Source: Xanthobacter sp. NM-59 | GTDB lineage: Bacteria > Pseudomonadota > Alphaproteobacteria > Rhizobiales > Xanthobacteraceae | Assembly: GCF_021401125.1 (NCBI RefSeq) | Contig: NZ_JACBFQ010000001.1 | Location: 1,054,001 to 1,118,000, forward strand | Direction of reading: 5' to 3' | DNA length: 64,000 bases | Part shown: one piece after another, positions 46,400-55,213 of the stretch | How the letters are laid out: the number at the start of each line of letters is the position of its first letter | How positions within the stretch are numbered: position 1 is the first letter of the stretch | Notes under the pieces: model-generated | What the model saw: the letters and a program-made list of their open reading frames with translations, nothing else | What the model was told of the DNA's origin: nothing | The model's database searches: none | Made by a program: the position numbers and the translations under genes

Positions 46400-47269
46400 C
46401 TAAACAAGATCCATCGAGTCCAATGCCTTGAGTGTTTCTCTCAAAACTTCATTATGGTCAATCAGTCCGCGCCTGCACTCGCTATCCTGATATCGATACT
46501 CAGGCCTTACGTTGAGCATCGTAAATGGCGGCTTATATCCGGCGTCAGCTTGGGCCTTTTTCCCCATCGCACGAGCAATTCGCAATCGCTTTATGTCAAT
46601 GCTGCCGGTTTCGCTGCGCCACACGGCCGCAAGCTTGTTGGTGTCAAGCTTCTCATAACCCTCTCCATTTGCCTCGCCTTTCAGCAACCTTGGGTCAAGG
46701 CCTTTCATGCAATACTGGAACCAGCGCCACTGGCTATGCACAGCATCCTGTTTATGGGTTCGCAGGAAAATGAACCCCTTCGTGCGCCTTGCATTAGCCG
46801 TATCACTATTGATGTCACTCAGCCACCGGCGAAAATCGTCCCGGTATTTGTCCGGGATATGAAATGACATGTGCGTATGATATCCATTATGCTTACCGTG
46901 TTCATTGACCGCGTAATAATATGCTTTCATTTCTCGATGAGCCGCGAATTTTCGGAATCGGTCCAAGACCCGATTGAGGGCTCCATTCATCTGGATGGTG
47001 CCCTCGTAACCGGCAAGGCGCCAAGAGAAGGTAACCTCGGCGTTCAACACAGCGCCCTGATAGTTCGCAAACAGGATGCCTTCGTAAAGGCGACACAGTT
47101 CATCTCGGCTGATGTAGCGCGTGGGCCGCCTCAGCCTCCCGCACCACGCCATGTCGCCCCTCGCCCCGGTCACACGAAGGGCAGGTGCAAATGGCCCCAT
47201 GAACTGCCCACTGGACTGGGTGGAAAGTTGCGGGAGAATTACTGCAGAGGAGAACGAATCGAAGGACAT
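46400..47269 (-). CDS. HUH-type replication initiator/relaxase-like endonuclease
   Basis: The 289-residue protein has the hallmarks of a single-tyrosine HUH nuclease: an HUH-like pair at His131 and His133 (NGYHTHMSFH) and a likely nucleophile Tyr186 with Lys189 (QYCMKG) in the next conserved motif. Such enzymes nick single-stranded DNA to start rolling-circle replication or conjugal transfer. ATG 47267-47269 with GAGG upstream is used. No other replication gene is next to it; it may be a rolling-circle module captured by the island. Confidence 0.75.
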   Translation of the reverse strand: MSFDSFSSAVILPQLSTQSSGQFMGPFAPALRVTGARGDMAWCGRLRRPTRYISRDELCRLYEGILFANYQGAVLNAEVTFSWRLAGYEGTIQMNGALNRVLDRFRKFAAHREMKAYYYAVNEHGKHNGYHTHMSFHIPDKYRDDFRRWLSDINSDTANARRTKGFIFLRTHKQDAVHSQWRWFQYCMKGLDPRLLKGEANGEGYEKLDTNKLAAVWRSETGSIDIKRLRIARAMGKKAQADAGYKPPFTMLNVRPEYRYQDSECRRGLIDHNEVLRETLKALDSMDLV

Positions 47270-47422
47270 GAAAGCGCCTCACAGGAGGTTGGCGAAGGCG
47301 CCCGGAATTTGCCGGACAATAAATATAGAGTTTTGGAAGCCGAATCAGACGGTCGCGAAGCTGCGTAATGTTGTCGCAGGGTGACAGGAAATATCGTCAC
47401 TGATCAGCAATCAGGTGACGAA

Positions 47423-48427
47423 ATGTCAGATAATACATATGGTTATGAGAACTCACTTCTCCCTATTGTGCCTCGTGAGATTCTCCAGCACTACCATGTG
47501 AATGAGCTGGGTGACACCCGCTTTGCGAGCTGTGCCCGCCTGCTTCAATCCATCTGGCGGGAGAGCCGAGGCCTGGCACCGGGCTGGCATCGGAGCCGGG
47601 ACGGACGCCAGCGCATCCTCGGCAGCCGCCTCGATCCAGACGACGCCCGCCGGGGCCGCAACCTCCTGACCCCCGACATCGCCCGCCTGACCCGCCGCGC
47701 GACGGCCTATCGGGAGATTGGCGCCTTCATCGAAGAGCAGAGGCTCTGGGAGAACCTCCTGTCGAGCCAGCCGCTCACCTTCAACCTGTTTGCCCGCTGC
47801 CAGACTGCGCCCGACCACGGCCTCGCGCTCTTCAACCACCTCTTCCCCGGTTTCTTCGGCGAAGTCAGGAAGCTCGCCTTCGAGCACTCGCCCGGCCGGG
47901 GCGATCCCACCTATCTCGGTGACTACACCGCCTTCGACCTCTTCGTGAGCGGCCTTGCCCCGGACGGCAGCCCGGCCTTCATTGCCATCGAGATGAAATA
48001 TTCCGAGGCCAGGCGCCAGCCGGGCCGAAGCAGCACGGCGCGCTACCGGGAGCTGACCCGCACCTGCGCCCTTCACCTCGATCCTGAAGCGCCAGACCTC
48101 CTGGCTGATCCGCTGGTTCAGCTGACTGCTGAACACCTCCTCGCCGCCCTCATCCGCGAACGGCTGGGGCCGGGCGCCCGCGCCATCTTCGTGGTCATCG
48201 CCCCGGCCGGCAATCGCGACGTCTGGAATGCCGTGGACCTCTACCGCACCATGCTGGCCGACCGGACCGATGGCGTGCCCTTCATGGCCCTGACGCTGGA
48301 GGCCGTGATCGCGGCCATCGGCGAGACCGGGGACCCGGACCTCGCCGCCCGCCTGCACGAGCGCTACACCGACTTCACGCCGGTTCATCGCCTGATCGAG
48401 GATTGGGAGCCGTTCACCGAGGGGTGA
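47423..48427 (+). CDS. PD-(D/E)XK nuclease-like protein (PGN_0703-like)
   Basis: The 334-residue protein contains a convincing restriction-like nuclease core: Asp172 in LGDYTAFDLFVSGL and Glu190-Met-Lys192 in AFIAIEMKYSEAR. The surrounding sequence resembles the PGN_0703 family of putative restriction endonucleases found in mobile islands. ATG 47423 is preferred because AGGTGACGAA precedes it. It diverges from the HUH gene across a 153-bp promoter region. Target DNA unknown. Confidence 0.75.
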   Translation: MSDNTYGYENSLLPIVPREILQHYHVNELGDTRFASCARLLQSIWRESRGLAPGWHRSRDGRQRILGSRLDPDDARRGRNLLTPDIARLTRRATAYREIGAFIEEQRLWENLLSSQPLTFNLFARCQTAPDHGLALFNHLFPGFFGEVRKLAFEHSPGRGDPTYLGDYTAFDLFVSGLAPDGSPAFIAIEMKYSEARRQPGRSSTARYRELTRTCALHLDPEAPDLLADPLVQLTAEHLLAALIRERLGPGARAIFVVIAPAGNRDVWNAVDLYRTMLADRTDGVPFMALTLEAVIAAIGETGDPDLAARLHERYTDFTPVHRLIEDWEPFTEG

Positions 48428-48494
48428 GCCGCACGAAGTCCGTCCGCTCCCTGCTTGGCGCAGCCGAGCGGACTGGCCTTGACGCCGCTATATG

Positions 48495-48514
48495 GTTCAT
48501 ACATTCGTTCATAC
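48495..48514. promoter_or_regulatory. direct-repeat operator in front of the AbrB/Doc pair
   Basis: GTTCATAC occurs at 48495-48502 and again at 48507-48514, a 12-bp spacing, 17-36 bp before the antitoxin start. This is the expected position of an autoregulatory site for the AbrB-type antitoxin. Confidence 0.6.
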
Positions 48515-48530
48515 AGAAGGGAGCATAGTC

Positions 48531-48755
48531 ATGGTTGCGCTGAAGCTTGGAAAGATCGGCAACTCGGTGGGCGCGGTGCTGCCCAAGGAGGTGCTGGCGC
48601 GCCTCAAGGTGGGCCAGGGCGACACCCTCTATCTGACCGAGACCCCGGACGGCTACCACCTGTCGCCCTACGAGCCCGAGTTCGAGGCGCAGATGGAGGA
48701 AGCCCGCAAGATCATGAAGAAGCGCCGCAACGTGCTGCGTGAACTTGCGAAATGA
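48531..48755 (+). CDS. AbrB/MazE-family antitoxin
   Basis: The 74-residue protein is a SpoVT/AbrB swapped-hairpin DNA-binding domain (LGKIGNSVGAVLPKEVLARL, GDTLYLTE) with a C-terminal acidic and then basic tail that would bind the toxin. It starts at ATG 48531 after AAGGGAG. Its last codons overlap the toxin start (ATGA), the classic antitoxin-first arrangement. Confidence 0.9.
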   Translation: MVALKLGKIGNSVGAVLPKEVLARLKVGQGDTLYLTETPDGYHLSPYEPEFEAQMEEARKIMKKRRNVLRELAK

Positions 48756-49192
48756 GCGGGCACCATCGGGGCGAGCCGCGCTGGGTGAGCAAAGCCGTCG
48801 TTTTGGCTGTTCATGACGCCCAGCTTGCAGAGCATGGCGGCGGCCGGGGCGTACGGGACGAAGGGTTGCTGGAGACAGCTCTCGATCGCCCGAAGAACCG
48901 TTACCACTACATGCAGCCGGACGAGGCCGTCGGAGCGCCGGTGTCCACCTCCGACATGGCGGCCCTGGCCGCCGCCTATGCCTATGGCATCGCCAAGAAC
49001 CACCCCTTCGTGGATGGCAACAAGCGCACCTCCTTCGTGGTGTGCGAGCTGTTCCTGGCCCTCAACGGCTATGAACTCGCCATGGACGACGCCACGGCAG
49101 TGACCACCTGGCTGGCGCTGGCCGCGAGCGAACTGAGCGAAGACGAACTGGCGGACAGGATCGCGGCATTGATCCAAAAGGCAGCGGATTGA
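48752..49192 (+). CDS. doc: Doc-type (Fic-fold) toxin
   Basis: The 146-residue protein has the Fic motif HPFVDGNKRTS (His84 to Ser94) and the typical Doc N-terminus (HDAQLAEHGG, RDEGLLETALDRP). Doc toxins phosphorylate EF-Tu and halt translation until neutralised. The partner here is an AbrB-type antitoxin instead of Phd, a known alternative pairing. Motif residues are intact, so the pair appears functional. Confidence 0.92.
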   Translation: MSGHHRGEPRWVSKAVVLAVHDAQLAEHGGGRGVRDEGLLETALDRPKNRYHYMQPDEAVGAPVSTSDMAALAAAYAYGIAKNHPFVDGNKRTSFVVCELFLALNGYELAMDDATAVTTWLALAASELSEDELADRIAALIQKAAD

Positions 49193-49460
49193 AAACTCAG
49201 GGCCACGGCGGGTTCATACCCTGAAGAGGTGCCGTGTATTTCGGCCCCAGGCCCCTCTTTATATGACGTGAGCCGAAGCACTCCCGCCCGGCAGCGTCTC
49301 ATCCCTGGCCTGGGTCCCTCTGCCTCAAGACCAACAACAGACCTCTTTCTTCCCATCTCTTCTACTCCAGCGGCTTCTTCCGCTGGGCTCTTCTCTCGAC
49401 CTTCTCCGTAAAGCCACCCAGGCCGGGATGAGGCGCTCTTCTCACGCGAGAGGTCGTCTC
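49193..49460. other. intergenic region after doc
   Basis: No gene is supported. A 7-bp hairpin CCAGCGG/CCGCTGG (49367-49386) followed by a pyrimidine-rich stretch may be a weak terminator for the toxin-antitoxin operon. Confidence 0.45.
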
Positions 49461-49976
49461 ATGTTCCCGCACGTTTCCGCCACCGGCCAGCACCAGCTTC
49501 TCGTCCGCCACCGCCGCCTGATCCACGCCCCGTCCGAGGCCATCATCCGGGCGTGGTGCAATCCGGCCCTCTTCATCAAGCTCCACGCGGCCGAGCCCGA
49601 CATGGGCGTCGAGTTCAGCCTCAACCCGACGGACAAGCACCACGCCTCCGTCGCCCTCGGCAGGCCACACGACGATATCCAGGAGCGGTTGCCCCTCTGC
49701 ATGAGCTATCAACCGAGCGGCCCCAGCGACGAGCGGCATGTCGCAGGTCCGACCGATGACCCCTACGCGATGCGTCTCGGCCTCACCCTGTCGCCGACGC
49801 TTCATCTTGCGGCGGGCACACACGCGGCCTCCGCCACCTCAAGAACATCCTGCACCCTGTCGCTCTCCGTCGCGGAAGGCGAGGTTTATGAAAACTGGGC
49901 ATGGCCGCTGCTGAACGACGCCCTGCAGTTGCTCACTGATGCTTTGGGACGGGAAGCGACAACCGTCTGTGTGTAA
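49461..49976 (+). CDS. unknown protein, possible SRPBCC-like fold
   Basis: Unrecognised 171-residue protein. ATG 49461 is chosen because AGAGG precedes it and the sequence MFPHVSATGQHQLLVRHRRL begins a strand-rich domain; RHRRLIHAPSEAIIRAWCNP and the final helix (WAWPLLNDALQLLTDALG) resemble the strand-helix start and long C-terminal helix of SRPBCC proteins. That similarity is a guess. The opposite-strand frame at 49362-49823 is considered a shadow. Confidence 0.45.
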   Translation: MFPHVSATGQHQLLVRHRRLIHAPSEAIIRAWCNPALFIKLHAAEPDMGVEFSLNPTDKHHASVALGRPHDDIQERLPLCMSYQPSGPSDERHVAGPTDDPYAMRLGLTLSPTLHLAAGTHAASATSRTSCTLSLSVAEGEVYENWAWPLLNDALQLLTDALGREATTVCV

Positions 49977-50282
49977 GCCCCGGTAAATACTTGTTGCACT
50001 CCAAGACTCATTGGTTTGCGGAGCTGGGGTACTTGAAACCTCACCTTGCCTCCCATTTTGGGCGTTCAGCCTCATCGACCGACATGCGTCGTTGTGGACG
50101 GTTGCATGACACCAACAACAGACGTTACGCGACGCCACGCCTGCCGTTGGGCGCACAAGCCCGATATGAAAAATCATGCGCGCATCTATCGTCCTAGCTG
50201 GGCCAGAAACGATGAAGATGGGCACTATTCTTACGTTAAGCTATCTGGGGCGCACTACTGCTCCCGTAGCTCATGCCCGCAC
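49977..50282. other. intergenic region, nothing identified
   Basis: Lower-GC stretch between two convergent genes. I see no frame with coding character, no RNA gene and no strong terminator. Confidence 0.5.
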
Positions 50283-52811
50283 TTAACGCCGAGTCAGCTG
50301 TTTAATCATGGTTTGCGGATCGAGGCGCTCGAAGATAGCCTCGATGTCCCAACGGTGGTTTTCGGTTTCCTTGGCAATGGCGATGGCCCGCTCCACCGGA
50401 GTGTGTTTGCGGAGATCCTCAATCAGCGCCAGCAGCTCGTTGAGCAAGGCAGCTAACGCCGACGGCCGGCACAGGCTCATGTTCGCTGAGGGGTTGGCCG
50501 TGGCGTGCACCTTCCCCGCCGGTCCGACATAGACGAGTCCCAGGATTTTGTGATCTGGATAGGTCTGCGCCATCCATTCGAGATGGTCATGGCCCTGCGA
50601 CACTTCCTTTTTGAAATAGGTCGCGGGATCGTTCTTGTCTGTTTTAAGCTCGAACCCGAGCTGGCGTGGGTTCACATCGTCACGCCAGAGGACGTCGGGT
50701 CCGGTTCCCTCGTCATTGTCGGGTCTAGTGGCGGTGAAGCCGAACAGCTCGCCGAGCACGCGGACGCCCGCTTCTGCCTGCTTGGGATCACCGTCGTTGA
50801 TCAGTGCGAGGGTCTGCGCGAGCTTTTCCACCTCCGCTTCGAACTTGTTGCCGTGGCTGTAACGCTGCAGGCTTTGCATCGAACGCCCGAACGCATTCAG
50901 CTCGGGGATATCTTTTTCGCCGGCCTTGGGCGTCGGGCGCGGCAAGATCATAGCATTGCCGAGGCGGCGCATGGCGTGACCATAGACGGCGCGCGCCGCT
51001 TCCTTGTCGCCCTCGCGCTCGAAGGCGGCGCCAAGCCACAACGCATGCCATCCACCGAGCGGCGTGTCGTGCTGCGCCGTCGTGTCAACGGTTTTCTCCA
51101 GCTCCCTCCGGGCGCTCGTCGGATCGTCGTTCCACATCGCTGCGGCGTATTTGGCTTCGCTGAGCGCCGCCGCGATCATAAAGGGTTCAGCCACATTGTG
51201 CCGGGCAAGCTGATCTTGGTCGAGTTCGGCGAGCTTCACCTCGCGCTGATAATAGTCGAGCCACCCTTCGTCGCGTCCGAGCACGCGCTCGATCAGTGCG
51301 ATTGCCTGCTTGCCGCTATTGATACCGAATGCCTCCTGAACCTCGCGCCCGATCAGCACTTGCTTCTGCAGAAGCGGCGGCAGCAGCGCGAGGTTTCGGT
51401 CGTTGCCGAGCCATTTGTCGAGGTCGTTGCCTTGGACGAGAAAGGCGCCATAGTCGTTGCGGCCGCGATTAATCCGGCCGAACAGTTGCGCGAGCCGGTT
51501 GGCGATGCGCACTGCGTGGACGTTGTTCATCCTCAGGAACTCCCACTGGTAGCGCTCCAACAGCGAGGTTCCCGACGGCAGGCCCTCCATGATCATGATC
51601 CGACAGGTGTCGTGCGGCAGGTCGATGCCATCGACCCGAGAGACCAGCATGAAGGCACCATCGTCGGCCTTGCGGAACGCATCGAGTTGGTCCGAGAAAT
51701 TCTCCCGCGCCGGCGGCTCGGCCACCTTCGCCCAAGACTTAGCCCGCGCGTAGTCCGGAATGGCGATCACGACCTTCTGCGTCTCGACCAGCTTTTCCGC
51801 GAAGTCCGGACCGAAGCCGCCCTTCACCTTGCGCCCACTGACGATCAGCCGTTCGCCGTTGCCGGCATCGTTCGACGGGGTGATCGTCACGTTCGGCTTG
51901 CGGCCGAACGCACGAATGAAATCGGTCTGGCTCTGCAGCGTCGCCGAGAGATAAACGCGCCGCACCTTCTGCTGGAAGATGTCGAGCGCCAGCGACGGTA
52001 GGAACGGCGGGGTCAACTCGAACGCGCCGCGGGTGAACACCGCAGCGCACGCATTGATCCGGTCTTCGAGCCAAGCGAACGGATAGGTCAGGTCATCATG
52101 ATCCTTGATCCCATGTCGCAGCAGGATCTCGAGCAGACGTTCGCTGCGCTCGTAAAGGCCATTCGGAGCGACGAACGCGGTCGAATCCCGCGATAAGTCA
52201 AGCGCATCGCGGAAACGCCCCGCAATGCCGAGTTCCTGGAAGTGTGGCTTGAACAGCTCGGCGATCTGTTTGAACATTTCCTCATGAGCGTATACGTCGA
52301 CGCGCAGAGTGAACGCGTCGCGCAGCAGGCTCTCGGCGACATGAGCGTCGTCAAAGATGATAGCCTTCGGGAAGAAACGATTGAGCAGCGCGCTGTGCCC
52401 GTTGAACAGCGCCGCATAGGTTGTGATGCAGAACGCCTTGCCCATCTCGAACAAGTCGTTTGAGAATTTGCGGCGCACGCGGATCGAATGGTCGATGCCG
52501 ATGCGATCCGCTTCCTCCGACGTCTGTCGCACCAGATCTATAGTTGAACAGGCATACAGAACATTCTGCAAACCCTCGTTGACAAGGCTCTGCGCTATCA
52601 GAAGGCCGACAATTGTCTTACCGGCCCCAGTGTTGAGCGAGACCAGTACGTCCTGCTGGCCTCGGGCGGTATGCCACTCTGTGAGCGCCTTGTCTTGGCC
52701 ACGCCATAGATCATTGAATGTGCCGGACAAGCTCGGCAGCGTCTCGAAAATCCGGATCGGATCGATCGGCGCCTGCGCCTTCTTCGCTCTGCCAAGCTTA
52801 GAGAAGTCCAT
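50283..52811 (-). CDS. helicase-nuclease fusion (DEAD/DEAH-like ATPase with C-terminal PD-(D/E)XK-like domain)
   Basis: The 842-residue protein starts at ATG 52809-52811 with GAGGG upstream. The N-terminal half is a superfamily 2 helicase: Q-like lead (RGQDKALTEWHTARG), Walker A NTGAGKT (60-66), DDAH box (154-157), and motif VI-like IANRLAQLFGRINRGRNDYG. Near residues 704-722 GPDVLW...LGFELKTDK forms a PD-(D/E)XK-like nuclease site. Such fusions act on DNA and are common in phage-defence loci. It is followed in the window (upstream on the strand) by the beta/ImmA operon but 190 bp separate them. Confidence 0.8.
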   Translation of the reverse strand: MDFSKLGRAKKAQAPIDPIRIFETLPSLSGTFNDLWRGQDKALTEWHTARGQQDVLVSLNTGAGKTIVGLLIAQSLVNEGLQNVLYACSTIDLVRQTSEEADRIGIDHSIRVRRKFSNDLFEMGKAFCITTYAALFNGHSALLNRFFPKAIIFDDAHVAESLLRDAFTLRVDVYAHEEMFKQIAELFKPHFQELGIAGRFRDALDLSRDSTAFVAPNGLYERSERLLEILLRHGIKDHDDLTYPFAWLEDRINACAAVFTRGAFELTPPFLPSLALDIFQQKVRRVYLSATLQSQTDFIRAFGRKPNVTITPSNDAGNGERLIVSGRKVKGGFGPDFAEKLVETQKVVIAIPDYARAKSWAKVAEPPARENFSDQLDAFRKADDGAFMLVSRVDGIDLPHDTCRIMIMEGLPSGTSLLERYQWEFLRMNNVHAVRIANRLAQLFGRINRGRNDYGAFLVQGNDLDKWLGNDRNLALLPPLLQKQVLIGREVQEAFGINSGKQAIALIERVLGRDEGWLDYYQREVKLAELDQDQLARHNVAEPFMIAAALSEAKYAAAMWNDDPTSARRELEKTVDTTAQHDTPLGGWHALWLGAAFEREGDKEAARAVYGHAMRRLGNAMILPRPTPKAGEKDIPELNAFGRSMQSLQRYSHGNKFEAEVEKLAQTLALINDGDPKQAEAGVRVLGELFGFTATRPDNDEGTGPDVLWRDDVNPRQLGFELKTDKNDPATYFKKEVSQGHDHLEWMAQTYPDHKILGLVYVGPAGKVHATANPSANMSLCRPSALAALLNELLALIEDLRKHTPVERAIAIAKETENHRWDIEAIFERLDPQTMIKQLTRR

Positions 52812-53003
52812 CAATTTCCCTCGCCAGCTTAGAAAACAAGGCCTCTTAATGAAGAGACTGTGATACTTATTCGCATTTACGGGCCACCTCAATGAGGTCG
52901 ACACCGTCGCGGCAAGATCCGCCCAATTTCGAGGCATCCAGGACGCTGGCTGGAACACGGCGGCGCTTAACCGCCGTGTTCCAGCAGGATGGGCTAGCCA
53001 TGA

Positions 53004-54089
53004 CTAGAAGTCGTCGTCTCGCCAAACCTCGTCCAGCGCAGCTGGCGGAGGCAGATGCCCATAGAACGCTTGCCGGTGCAGGTGAATATTGATCCGTGCG
53101 GCATACATCTTAGGCATGCTATCGATCGCGAAGGCTTGCCCTGCGGCGGTTCCCTCAATGAGCTGCTCACCCCATATTCCAAGGCCTCCAGACCAGTATT
53201 TGCTGCCAGTGATTCTGATTGCTGCGGCCTGAAATTCCACGCTTTCAGCTTGATCTCGAGCAAAAACCCACGAGTTATCTGTTGGATAATCTATTCTATT
53301 CTTTGGCTGACTCGCATGCTGATAGCTTCTGGGTCTTGTGGTTCCCCAGTCCCCGTACACGATTCTTGGACGGTTGGTGGCACGTCGGATTTCGGCGATT
53401 AGCTCGCGATTGGAAAATCCTTCCTCCTCCGCCCCGTCATAAGGGGTGAAGTCTCTGGGAAAGGAAGTGCAAGAAATCGCGAGCGGGATTGTCGGCGGGA
53501 TATCCGAGAAAAACGTAGTAATATAACCACTCGCGATCGCCACCACCATAAGTGGATTTTTGATCCAACCAAATTCAAGAACTATAGTATAATCTGAGGC
53601 GCCTTCCTCTGCCAGCTCTGCCGCCAGCGCAGGCATCCACTGCGGAAAGCCTGATCCAACATCCTCTGCAAGGTTCACCCTGATGCAAAATGTCCGATTA
53701 TTCTCGCGTGCCCATGTGATCTGATCGCGTACCCTCTCAATCGGCTGCTGAGCCATCAACAAGCAGGGATTTGCGTTCGGATAGTTCGACAAGAGCTTCC
53801 ACCACGCGTCAAGGTCTGCTGGCTTCTGCGCCAGCCGCTCCCAAAGTTCCTTGGCTTCGTTGTGATTATCGATGATGCGATAGTATGTGTCTACGTCGAT
53901 GAAGTATGGGCGAGAGGGGTATGATTTTTCAAATTTGTCGAGCGCTCGGGACAAGGGTGTCGTTGCCAGCCAAGGAGCTAGCAACACAAGCGGAGTCAAC
54001 CGATCTTTAGCGCTGCCCGGCAGCTCCTTCAGTCCGCTCAGCTCAGCAGGACGAATGCCTAGTGTGACCAAGTATTCTTGAACATCCAT
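53004..54089 (-). CDS. phage T4 beta-protein family protein
   Basis: The 361-residue product matches in style the beta family named after a T4 protein: FIDVDTYYRIIDNHNEAKE, a TIM-barrel-like middle (WARENNRTFCIRVNLAEDVG, YTIVLEFGWI) and the end IVYGDWGTTRPRSYQ ... YWSGGLGIWGEQLI. Function of the family is not established; members often stand beside ImmA-type proteases in mobile regions, as here (14-bp gap). It is the last gene of the operon. Confidence 0.75.
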   Translation of the reverse strand: MDVQEYLVTLGIRPAELSGLKELPGSAKDRLTPLVLLAPWLATTPLSRALDKFEKSYPSRPYFIDVDTYYRIIDNHNEAKELWERLAQKPADLDAWWKLLSNYPNANPCLLMAQQPIERVRDQITWARENNRTFCIRVNLAEDVGSGFPQWMPALAAELAEEGASDYTIVLEFGWIKNPLMVVAIASGYITTFFSDIPPTIPLAISCTSFPRDFTPYDGAEEEGFSNRELIAEIRRATNRPRIVYGDWGTTRPRSYQHASQPKNRIDYPTDNSWVFARDQAESVEFQAAAIRITGSKYWSGGLGIWGEQLIEGTAAGQAFAIDSMPKMYAARINIHLHRQAFYGHLPPPAALDEVWRDDDF

Positions 54090-54103
54090 CGCCGATCACC
54101 CCC

Positions 54104-54652
54104 TCAGGCCATCTGCAACTTGATTTCCATAGCTGCCGTGGAGACGCCAAAGCGCCGAGCGAGGTCTTCGATGATCTCGCTCGTCATCGGCCCTGAGTAT
54201 TCCGCCGTTGCCTCCGCCAGTGCGGTAGAAGGGATCACCAAGTCTGACGCTAGCCTGTTGGCTTCATACTCAATGTTGGCGGGTTGCCCAGAGCGCAGCA
54301 ACACATTCTCCGACCAACCGCCTTCTGCCTCAACCCGATCCTTGTGCAAAAGGAAATGCGCCAACTCATGGGCAAGGGTGAATCTCTGGCGGTGCTTCGC
54401 CTCGTGGCGGTTGATGCGAATGACAAACTCTCCGTCTTCTTGCGCGATCTGACCCGAAGTGCCACGGGGAAGTGTTGAGAGCAGGACCTTGACGCCCAGT
54501 CGCTCCGCAATTGCACCGAGCTTGACCGGGCATTCAGAGAGATACCCGTCAATTTCAGCGCGAACCTCCGGAGCGAGGTTGAGGTATTCGCGGGAGGGCA
54601 GCCTGACCTCCCAGCCGTTTGATGTTGCCGCGTTGCTCATGCTTCGATCCAT
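54104..54652 (-). CDS. ImmA/IrrE family metallo-endopeptidase
   Basis: The 182-residue protein carries the zinc-protease motif HELAH (His95, Glu96, His99) in FTLAHELAHFLLH and a downstream YEANRLASDLVIP that supplies the third ligand. ImmA-type enzymes cleave repressors to induce mobile elements or stress responses; the target here is unknown. Start ATG 54650-54652 has GGAGGGAGAG 3 bp upstream. No XRE repressor partner is adjacent, unlike many ImmA pairs; instead a membrane protein precedes and a beta-family protein follows. Confidence 0.88.
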   Translation of the reverse strand: MDRSMSNAATSNGWEVRLPSREYLNLAPEVRAEIDGYLSECPVKLGAIAERLGVKVLLSTLPRGTSGQIAQEDGEFVIRINRHEAKHRQRFTLAHELAHFLLHKDRVEAEGGWSENVLLRSGQPANIEYEANRLASDLVIPSTALAEATAEYSGPMTSEIIEDLARRFGVSTAAMEIKLQMA

Positions 54653-54678
54653 GATCTCTCCCTCCGTTTTCGTCAGGC

Positions 54679-55128
54679 TTACTCGTCCTCGTCGGCGACG
54701 TACCGCTCTGCGGTTTCCAGCTCTGGGTCGGGGCCACCGCTCTGCATCCGCATTGCTACACGCTCAAGGACGGTATCGAGTTCTCCCTGCTGAGCCATTT
54801 CGCGCAGGATTTTGTGCCCAAGCTCGTCATCCATGAGGGCCGCTTGCAGCGCTACCGGGAGTTTATCGCGCACCTTGGCATTCACGTTTGACTCCAAGTC
54901 GGCAGCCATGGTCTCGGTGATTTTTCCCTCAGCAGCTTCCTTCGCTCCGTTGGCGGCCTCGTCCTTGATCTCACGCAACGTCTTGAATGCGACCAAACCG
55001 ACGGCCAACGCTCCGACAGTGACGGCCAAGCCAACAGCGTCAAGGAAGATGGTCGCTATGGTGAGTAACAGGTCTACGTAATCTGCCCTCGTCGGATCTG
55101 TATGTGCTACCTGCCCAGTCTCAGGCAC
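54679..55128 (-). CDS. membrane-anchored coiled-coil protein of the ImmA operon
   Basis: Unrecognised. One membrane helix (LLLTIATIFLDAVGLAVTVGA, about residues 20-50) is followed by a cytosolic helical part rich in Lys, Glu and Ala (TLREIKDEAANGAKEAAEGK) and an acidic tail. GTG 55126-55128 is used since it overlaps the stop of the small upstream frame (55121-55213), suggesting coupling; GTG 55198-55200 would add 24 residues. The gene ends 26 bp before immA, so the three genes are probably one unit: membrane anchor, protease, beta-family protein. Confidence 0.6.
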   Translation of the reverse strand: MPETGQVAHTDPTRADYVDLLLTIATIFLDAVGLAVTVGALAVGLVAFKTLREIKDEAANGAKEAAEGKITETMAADLESNVNAKVRDKLPVALQAALMDDELGHKILREMAQQGELDTVLERVAMRMQSGGPDPELETAERYVADEDE

Positions 55129-55213
55129 CCCACCCAAGCCCAAATAGGATGGTAGCAGCGGCAGCGAAGCCACCGGTGATTGCGCACAGGATAGCGGCAC
55201 TCACTTTACCCAT
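55121..55213 (-). CDS. 30-residue membrane peptide leading the ImmA operon
   Basis: ATG 55211-55213, with AGGAG 5 bp upstream, opens a 30-codon frame: MGKVSAAILCAITGGFAAAA and then TILFGLGWGA, a single hydrophobic segment. Its stop overlaps a GTG start of the next gene. Strong ribosome-binding site and coupling favour a real small protein, but size limits certainty. Confidence 0.4.
   Translation of the reverse strand: MGKVSAAILCAITGGFAAAATILFGLGWGA

Noticed and set aside
49362-49823. Minus-strand frame of 153 codons
   Set aside because: No ribosome-binding site and no protein-like pattern; the plus-strand frame at 49461 has a better start and fold-like sequence.
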